Assembly (NCBI GenBank): GCA_028571685.1
Contig: CM053141.1
Coordinates: 50,652,333-50,716,332 of the forward strand
Source of the DNA: Heterohyrax brucei
Lineage: Eukaryota; Chordata; Mammalia; Hyracoidea; Procaviidae
Length of the DNA stretch: 64,000 bases
Direction of reading: 5' to 3'
Below, one piece after another: positions 56,587-64,000 of this stretch. The notes under the pieces were generated by a model, which was not told the DNA's origin, did no database searches, and saw nothing but the letters and a program-made list of their open reading frames with translations. Within the stretch, counting starts at the first letter, position 1. Each line of letters begins with the position of its first letter. The translations under genes and the position numbers were made by a program.

Positions 56587-57704
56587 AGGGGCTGGGCAAA
56601 GATGGCAGAGGAGCTAGACACTTGCTGTGATCCCTCTGACAATGAAGACCCCAAAGAACGTATGATGTTCTAAGAGCCCTAAACATCAAAAGGGAAGTTG
56701 AAAAATTGGGCTGAGCAGTGAGGAAGGGAGAGTAGGTCCAGAAGTATCTAAGACTGGCTAGACCTGACTCACTGGGAATCAGCCATGGCCAGCATAGAGA
56801 CCAGAGTGACAGAGAGCAGCAGGAAGTGAACTTGATCCTCCAAAACAGTGAAAAGTGGTATTTGATCATAAAAGCTAAGTGTCTACCTATCGTATGCAGA
56901 TCTAAAGCTTCCTTCAGGCTAAAGCTCTCTCCCATTTACAAGCTCTTTATCTTCTGTCTCTGTACTGTGACCAGCTCTGGAGTCTGATGCCATTAACTAA
57001 GATAGGAATAGAACTCCTTAAGCCCATCCCCAGCCATTCTCCTAAATTTGGAGAGGGTATAATTTATCAAACTGGTGGAATGGGAGAAAGAAAAACCTGC
57101 AGACTCAACTGAACCAGAAATTCAGGGTGGAAATAGTGCCTTCATCTAGAATCAGACGTAAGAGGACATGCCATTATGACATACACTCGGGGATGGCTTT
57201 TAGCCTGTGGCCTTTGTCAGAACCTACAGCCAGATACCTGTGCCTACATCAATCACACCTGCCTATCTACAATAGTAGGGAAGAGCTTGCATCACACACT
57301 TGGTGACTGACTATCTCAACGGTCAGTTCTACCCTGGCCCTTAGGGTCGCCATGAGTTTGATCCGACTTGACAGCACTTGGCTGGCTTGGCATCTGAACT
57401 CCTCAGCTGAATTCATACAAGAAAAGTAAACTGACTCCTGGGCTCCAATGTCTAGTAACAGCTCTAGTCTCCTGGTGATAGGACATTAGAGTTTCAAAGA
57501 CACCAGTAACCAAATTAGCACACATGACCAGTCTACTTGGACATTTCAAAACAAAACAAGAAATTAGAACACAGTATGCAAACATAAAATAAATAAATCC
57601 AGTAACTTACTGATAGCTCGGAGACAATATTCTATATCAAGTCACTTAAAATGACAGACGACGGCTTCATAAAAATCCCTGAACAAAAAACTAAAAATTT
57701 TCCA
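56587..57704 (+). mobile_element. LINE-1 5' UTR and start of ORF1
   Basis: Aligns with the leaders at 27877 and 57705: 'atgatgttctaagagcccta', 'aactaagataggaatagaac', 'gaatcagacgtaagaggaca' and 'agtaacttactgatagctcg'. It reaches the first codons of ORF1 ('acggcttcataaaaatccct') and is then replaced by another L1 leader. A 74-bp SINE tail is nested at 57317-57390. Confidence 0.8.
57317..57390 (+). mobile_element. 74-bp AfroSINE tail insertion
   Basis: 'ggtcagttctaccctggccc', 'ttagggtcgccatgagtttg' and 'cagcacttggctggcttgg'. Flanks 'tatct' (57312-57316) and 'catct' (57391-57395). Confidence 0.72.
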
Positions 57705-58755
57705 GAGGTGGGGCCAAATGAAGGAGTGGTGACACTTTTCTTGTCATCGCTCTAACAACAAAGACAAGAAGGAATGAATGAATCTGTTACATATGACATT
57801 CTGGGTGCCCTCAACATCAAATGGAAAGATGAGAAATTGGAATGAGAAACAAGGAAGGGAAAGAAATACATAGGTTCAGAAGTACATAGGTTTTGCCAGG
57901 CCTGACCCACCTGGAAATGGCTGCAGCCAATGTGATGAGTACAGCAGTGGCAGTTAGAGGGCATCCTCCCTAACAAGTGAAACTGATCAGAAAGTCCACT
58001 TGCACTTCCAGAATAAATAAAAAGTAGTGCTAGATCATCAAAAGCTAAGTCCTTGTGTGTAACCTACTATACACGGATCTAAATCTTTTCTTAGGGATAA
58101 ACCCCTCTCCCTTCTCTCAGCAGTTCTCTCTCCATTGTCTGCATTGCACCTGCCTCGAATCTGATGCCAATAAGAGACAGAAGTAGGTCTCCTTAAGTGT
58201 GCCCTGAGCCATTTTCTGAGACTCAGGGAGGGAACGGTTTAACAATGTGGGGGAAGGTGGAAAAAACTGCAGGCTCCCTGAGCTTGAAATTCAGGGCAGA
58301 AACAGTTCTTTCACCTAGATTTGGACATAAGGAGGCACAACATCCTCATATACACTGGCAGACAAATGTTATCCCCTTCCTTTTTTGGCAACTGCTTGTG
58401 CCAAAAAATAATTGTGCCTAAAACAATTACCTACCTGCCTGGGACTGTAGGGGAGAGCCTGTACCACATACTTGATGACTGAGTACCTGAATACCTGAGC
58501 TGAAACCACTCATGTAAAGTGAAAGGACTCTTAGGCTTGTATGTCTAGCAAAAGCCCTAACCACCTGGTGACAGGACATTAGAGCTTCAAAGACATCAAT
58601 AGCCAAGCTAGCACAACAACCAGCTTATTTGGACATTCCAAAATAAAATAAATCTAGAAGCTAGAACACAGTAGGCAAATATAAAATGAATAAACACAAT
58701 TTATTGATGGTTTGGAGAAAACAATTCATATCAAATCACTTAAGGAGGCAAAGCA

Positions 58756-60060
58756 TGATGCCTTCAGAAAGCTCTCAAAACAAAGAATCAAGAAACTTTG
58801 CAGAAGAGGAGAACTTCTTGGAATTATGAAAGGTGGAATACAAAAGATTAATATTTAGAACTCTTCAAGAGATTAGGAAGGAGATGAGGCAAGATGTAGT
58901 ACAGCATAATGACAAAGTGAACAGGTTGCAAGAAAGCATACAGTGGCAAGAATTAGAAATTCAGAAAATTAATGATAAAGTTACAGAATGAGAAAACTCA
59001 ATAGAAAGCCAAAAGAGCATAAACTGAGGCAACAGAAGATCGAATAGGTGAGACTGAAGCTAAGGCATGTGACAACAAAGTAGTGGAGGAAATATCAGAT
59101 TAAATAATTTTAGAAAATCAAGAAACACCAAGAATTGTGTGGGACTTTATCAAGAGGAATAACCTATGATGGACTGGTGTTGCTATGAGTCAGAATCAAC
59201 ACAATGGCAGTGAGTTTGGGTTTTTTTTTTTTGGACTGCCATACCAGAGCAGGGGCTGGGGATGCAGGTAACAGAAAATACTGAGAGAATTGTTGAAAGA
59301 AAACTTCTCTGATATATGAGAAGATGTCCATCCAAGGTGCTCAAAACTCCACACAAAATAGATCCTGAAATAAAGACACCAAAACATATTATAATCAAGC
59401 TTGCCAAAATCAAAATAAGGATGTAATTTAAAAAATGGCTTGGAATAAATGAAAAATAACCCACAAGTGAGAATAAATAAGACCAAGCTTGGACCACTCA
59501 GTGGAAATCATGCAGTCAAGTTGGCAATAAGATGACAAATACTAAGTTTTGAAAGAAAATAATTTTCAGCCAACAATTATATATCCAGGAAAACTATCTC
59601 TGAAATGTGATGGAAAAAATAGGGCATTTTCAGATAGACAGAAACTTAGAGAATTTGTCAAAATCAAAACCAAATTACAAGAAATATTAAGGGAATTCTT
59701 CAGTTAGAAAATAAATAACAGGTAACGACCCACGATTAGAACAACGAACAGAGCAACTGGATTGCAACCCAAATAGGAGAATTACATAAATAAATCAAAG
59801 GCAAAACACTGAAAACAGGGAAACAGAGGAGTGATTATATATACATTAGAACAAAACAGAGGAGCTTAAAAGAAAATGTAGTCATAATTCTTTCTTACGG
59901 GGAGGAAGTGAAAGCACTAGAAAGAAATTTATGACTGGTTTAGCTTTAGAGAAACAAAGGTAAATATTAAAGTAACCATGAAGGAAACTATCAATCCTAC
60001 ACATTAAAATAAAAAACCAAAAAAAAAAGCATCAAGTCTCAGCAAATGCAAAATCACCAA
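58756..60060 (+). pseudogene. L1 ORF1 relic
   Basis: Starts near 'gatgccttcagaaagctctc'. It has the charged coiled-coil stretch ('gattaggaaggagatgaggc', 'agaaattcagaaaattaatg'), and the RNA-binding core is damaged by a SINE tail at 59177. Later come 'ccaacaattatatatccagg' and 'ttttcagatagacagaaact', matching the ORF1 end of the copy at 28877. Multiple stops; not functional. Confidence 0.72.
59177..59232 (+). mobile_element. 56-bp AfroSINE tail with 6-bp duplication
   Basis: 'tgttgctatgagtcagaatc', 'acacaatggcagtgagtttg' and a T-run. Perfect repeat 'ggactg' at 59171-59176 and 59233-59238. Confidence 0.82.
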
Positions 60061-60179
60061 TACTGAAAATGATGAAAAGAAAACACAGAGACTCAATATG
60101 GAAAATTAAATGGAACAAAGGGATTGTTGACAATACATGCACAAAAAGACATGAAGTTGATGACACTAAACCCAAACCT

Positions 60180-63100
60180 ATCAGTACTCATGCTGAATAT
60201 AAATGGATTAAATGCACCAATAAGGAGATGGAGAGTGAAAGATTAGACAAAAAAATACTATGTTCCCTAGAAGAGACACATCTTAGACTCAAAGACACAA
60301 ACAATTTAAAACTCAAAGGATAGAAAAATATATCAAGCTAATAACATTTAAAAAGGAACAGAAAGGGCAATATTAATCTCTGATAATATAGACTTTAAAG
60401 TAAAATCCACCACATTGGATAAGGAAGGACTTTATGTAACAGTCAAAGGCTCAATACTCCAGGAGGATATAAACATATTAAATAACAATGAACTCAATTA
60501 CATGGCTCCAAAATACATAAAACAATCTCTGACTGCATTGAAAACAGAAAAAGACAGCTCCACAATAACAGCAGGATAGTTTAACATGCCACTGTATGTG
60601 ACAGACAGAACATCCAGAAAAAAACTCGGTAAAGACATAGAATATCTAAATGCCACAATTGAAACAACTTGACCTCATAGACATGTATACTACACTGTAC
60701 CCAATGGCAGCCAAGTATACTTTCTTTTCCAACACATATGGAACATTCTCCAGAATTCACCACATATTAGGCCACAATGCAGTACTTAACAAAATTCAAA
60801 GTATTGAAATATCACAAAATAAGTTTTCATACCTTAAAGTCATAAAATTAGAAATCAGTAAGAGGAAAAGGAAGGATAAAAAAGTCAAATACGTGAAAAC
60901 TGAACAACATCTTGCTCAAAACCTACTGAGTAATATAATAAATCTAGGATGGAATAAAGGAATTCAGAGAATCAAATGAGAATGAGAACATATCCTACCA
61001 CAACCTTTGGGAAACAGCAAAAGCAGTGCTGAGAGGGCTAATTTACTCAAAGAAAAAAGCATACATCCAAAAAGATGAAAGGGTACAAATCAAAGAAGTA
61101 ACTCAATGACTTGAACAAGTAGAAAGAAAGCAGAAAAAGAATCACTCAGGCATCAGAAGGAAGCAAATAAAAATTGGAGCACAACTAAATGAATTAGAGA
61201 ACAAAAGAACAATTAAAATGATAAGAAGACCAAAAACTGGTTTGTTGAAAAGATCAGCAAAATTGATAAGCCACCGGCCAAACTGACAAAAGAAAAACAT
61301 AAGAGGAAGCATATAACTCAAATAAGAAATGAGATGCACAACAGATGGAACTAAAATTTTTTAAAAAGATGTAATAAAATATTATGAAACATTGTATTAG
61401 AAACACATTATCTATCTAAAATAACACAAATAGAAGTAGAACAACTGAATATACCCATCACAAAAGAAGTGATTGAAATGGTAATTAAAACCCCCAACCA
61501 AAAAAAGTTCTTTCCCTTACAGCTTCACTGTAGAATCATACCAAACTTTTAGAGAAGAGTTACCACCACCACTATTGAAGGTATTTCGGAGCATAGAAAA
61601 AGATGGACTAGTCCCAAATTTATTCCATGAGGCCAGCACATTCTGATACCAAAACAAGGTAAAAACAGCACAAAAAAAGGAAACTCATAGACTTAGATGA
61701 AAAAATCCTCAAGAAAATTCTAGCCAATAGATTTCAGCAACGTATCAAAAATTATTATTCACCATGACCAAGTAGGCTTCACACCAAGGATGCAGAAATG
61801 ATTCAACATTAGAAAAGCAACCAATGTAACCAAACACATAAATAAAACAAATGACAAAAACCACTTGATTTTACCAACTGTTATAGAAAGACATTTGACA
61901 AAGCCCAACACCCATTCATGTTAAAAACTCTCAACAGAACAGGAACAGAAGGGAAACCTCTAGACATAATAAAGGGCATTTATACAAAGGCAATAGTCAA
62001 CATCATCCCAAATGGTGAGCATCTGAAAGTATTCCCCTTGAGAATGGGTACCAGACACAGATGCCCTTTGACACTACTTTTATTCAACATTGTGTTGGAG
62101 GTTCTAGCCAGAGCAATCAGTGTAGGGGGAAAAAAAAGAGGCATCCAAACTGGTAAGGAATAAATAATACTATCTCTGTTTAGAATATGATATGATCCTG
62201 TGCACAGAAAATCTTGAAGAATCCACAAAAGAAAACTACTGGAACTAGAGAAGAGTTCAGCAAAGTAACAGGGCACAAGGTAAACATACAAAAATCAATT
62301 GGAGTCCTTTACATCAATAAAGAGAATATCAAAGAGGAAATTAACACACTAATGCCATCTACAATAGTCCCCGAGAGGATGAAATATTTAAGTATAGGTC
62401 TAACTTGAGACATAAAAGGCATGTACAAAGATTATAAGACTCTACTACAAGAAACCAAAGAAGACCTGTATTAGTGGAAAACCTACATTACTCATGGATG
62501 GATAGGAAGATTCAACATCTTCAAAATGTCTATTCTGCCCAAACAATTCACAGATACAAGGCAATCCCAATACAAATTTCAACAGCATTATTTAATGAGA
62601 TTGAAAAACAAATCACCAACTTCATACAGAAAGGAAAGAAGCCTCAGATAAGTAAAGGATTACTGATGAAGAACAAAGTGTGAGGCCTCACACGACCGGA
62701 ATTCAGAACTTATTTCACTGCCATAGTCTGCAAAACAGCCTGGTACAGGTACAAAAACAGAACAATAGAATAGGATTGAGAATCCAGATAGGATATCATC
62801 CACCTACGAGAAGCTGGTATTTGGCAATAGCAGAAAGTTCATAAACTGAGGAAAAGACAGTTTCTTTAACTAATGGTGTTAATATAATTGGATATCCATC
62901 TGCAAAAAGAAAGAAGGAAGAAAGGGAGGGATGGAGGAAAGGAGGGAGAGGGAGGGAGGGAAGAAGACCCATATCTTACACCATGCACAAAAACTAACTC
63001 AAAATAGATCAAAGACCTAAATATCAAATCTAAAACAATAAAGATCATTGAAGTAAAAATAGAGACAATGCTGGCAGCCTTAATACAGGGCATAAACACA

Positions 63101-63950
63101 GTACAAAACAATACTAATGATGCATAAACACCAGAACAGGGATAGATAACTGGGAACTCCTAAAAATCAAGCACTTACGCTCACCCAAAGACTCACTAAA
63201 AGAGTGAAAACACAGCCTAGAGACTGGGAAAAACAAATTTTAGCTACCACAAATCCAATCAGCATCTAATCTTCATAATTTCCAAGATACTGCAAAACCT
63301 CAAAAGGAAAAATGACAAATAACCCAATTGAAAAATGGGGAAGGGATATGAACAGATGCTTAACCAAAGAAGATATCCAGGTGGCTGGAGATACATGAGG
63401 AAGTGCTCATGCTCATTAGCCAATAGAGAAATCCAAATCAAAACTACAATGAGATACCATCTCACCCCAATAAGGCTTGTATTAATAAAACAAACAACAA
63501 CAACAAAAAAAAACCCACAAAATAATGAATACTGGAGAGGCTGTGGAGAGTCTGGAACACTTCTACACTGAGGGTGGCAATGTAAAATGGTACAACCACC
63601 TCAGAAATCTATTTGACACTCTTAAAAAAACTACACATAGAAATATTATAGTATGATCCAGCAATCTCACTTCTTGAAATATATCCTGAGAAATAAGGAT
63701 TGCCACATTAATAGATACATGCATAGTGATGTTTATTGCAGCATTGTCCACAATAGCAAAAGGATGGAATCAACCTAGGTGCCCATCAACAGATGAGTGG
63801 ATAAACAAACTATGGTATATTCACACGATGGAATACTATGTAACAACAAAGAACAGCAATGACACTGGGAAACATAACATGGAGCCATCTGGAAGAAATT
63901 ATGCTTAGTGAAATTAGTCAGTTGCAAAAGGACAAATATTGTATGAGACC
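60180..63950 (+). pseudogene. L1 ORF2 relic
   Basis: Endonuclease: AEYKWIKCTNKEMESERLDK at about 60187-60250, TLYPMAAKYTFFSNTYGTFS near 60690, and a diverged counterpart of SDHSAIKLEL near 60830. [22 protein letters not shown] near 62043-62105 (the RQGCPLSPLLFN motif with Gln to His and Gly to Arg); the FADD box near 62180 is lost. Thumb: IHRYKAIPIQIS near 62550. C-terminal domain: QIKTTMRYHLTPIRL near 63435, [12 protein letters not shown] near 63535, and MFIAALSTIAKGWNQPRCPS from 63726. About six readable frame segments show that the gene is broken repeatedly. Confidence 0.85.
62900..62967 (+). repeat. GGGA/GAAA purine microsatellite in L1 ORF2
   Basis: 'aaagaaggaagaaagggagg' and 'gggagagggagggaggg' lie where L1 normally has a short 'gaagacccatatctta' junction. 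Expansion after insertion; the minus strand shows a Pro/Ser/Phe-rich frame. Confidence 0.85.
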
Positions 63951-64000
63951 ATTGTTACAAGGATTCAAGAAAAAGTTTGAACACAAAATAAAACAGTCTT

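Larger units (their letters stand above)
57705..64000 (+). mobile_element. LINE-1, nearly full length, running off the window
   Basis: 5' UTR 57705 to about 58755, ORF1 relic to about 60060, ORF2 relic from about 60180, with the ORF2 end reached near 63900. The L1 3' UTR, if present, is beyond the window. A 56-bp SINE tail (59177-59232) and a purine microsatellite (62900-62967) are inserted. No ORF is intact. Compared with the L1 at 27877, it reaches further 3'. Confidence 0.9.

Noticed and set aside
56381-56935. 184-codon frame on the minus strand, the longest frame in the window
   Set aside because: It runs antisense across the junction of a BovB 5' end and an L1 5' UTR. No domain is recognisable, and the sense strand is explained by the two LINEs.

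Overview
The window looks like nuclear, non-coding DNA of an afrotherian mammal, most probably a proboscidean (elephant). The evidence is the repeat set: many AfroSINE copies (head 'ccctggtggcgcagtggtt', tail 'gctatgagtcagaatcgac'), many copies of an RTE-clade LINE of the BovB type whose tail ends in 'gcacctaacaacaac', LINE-1 of eutherian type, and eutherian MIR and MaLR-like fossils. Manatee or hyrax cannot be excluded by eye. I found no host protein-coding exon, tRNA, rRNA or CRISPR. Every open reading frame I checked that resembles a protein belongs to a decayed transposon, so the window is intergenic or lies in a long intron.

Layout. 0-8 kb: a BovB carrying a nested LTR, a nested AfroSINE and an internal minisatellite; three further MaLR-type LTRs; a second BovB with a nested SINE; and a short internally deleted BovB. 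8.5-11 kb: a minus-strand L1 with a repeated 5' leader. 11-20 kb: mostly unassigned sequence, with MIRs, a 3'-terminal L1 and an LTR pair in opposite orientations. 20-22.3 kb: two diverging mariner fragments, an LTR-like block, and a BovB split by a solo LTR. 22.8-27.1 kb: AfroSINEs in otherwise unassigned, AT-rich sequence. 27.9-33.6 kb: a long decayed L1 interrupted by a BovB. 34.8-37.2 kb: the longest BovB, with endonuclease and reverse transcriptase relics. 38.8-45.1 kb: stacked minus-strand L1s with a SINE and a BovB inside. 45.7-46.7 kb: SINEs and a BovB. 47.8-50.9 kb: a solo LTR beside a complete MaLR-type LTR-internal-LTR fossil. 52.3-55.9 kb: a small L1, a SINE, and short and inverted BovB pieces. 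56-64 kb: a BovB 5' end interrupted by an L1 5' end, followed by a nearly full-length L1 that runs off the window.

The elements do not cooperate as a gene system. They form a relative clock: who is inserted in whom, with target-site duplications readable at many junctions. The observation I find most worth checking is a set of extremely short (about 17-74 bp) copies of AfroSINE 3' ends, most of them bounded by short direct repeats. They look like insertions in which reverse transcription stopped almost immediately. Two small BovB derivatives that join the LINE 5' end directly to its tail, both breaking near the same 5' point, are the second. All family names come from recognition of sequence features, not from a database search.
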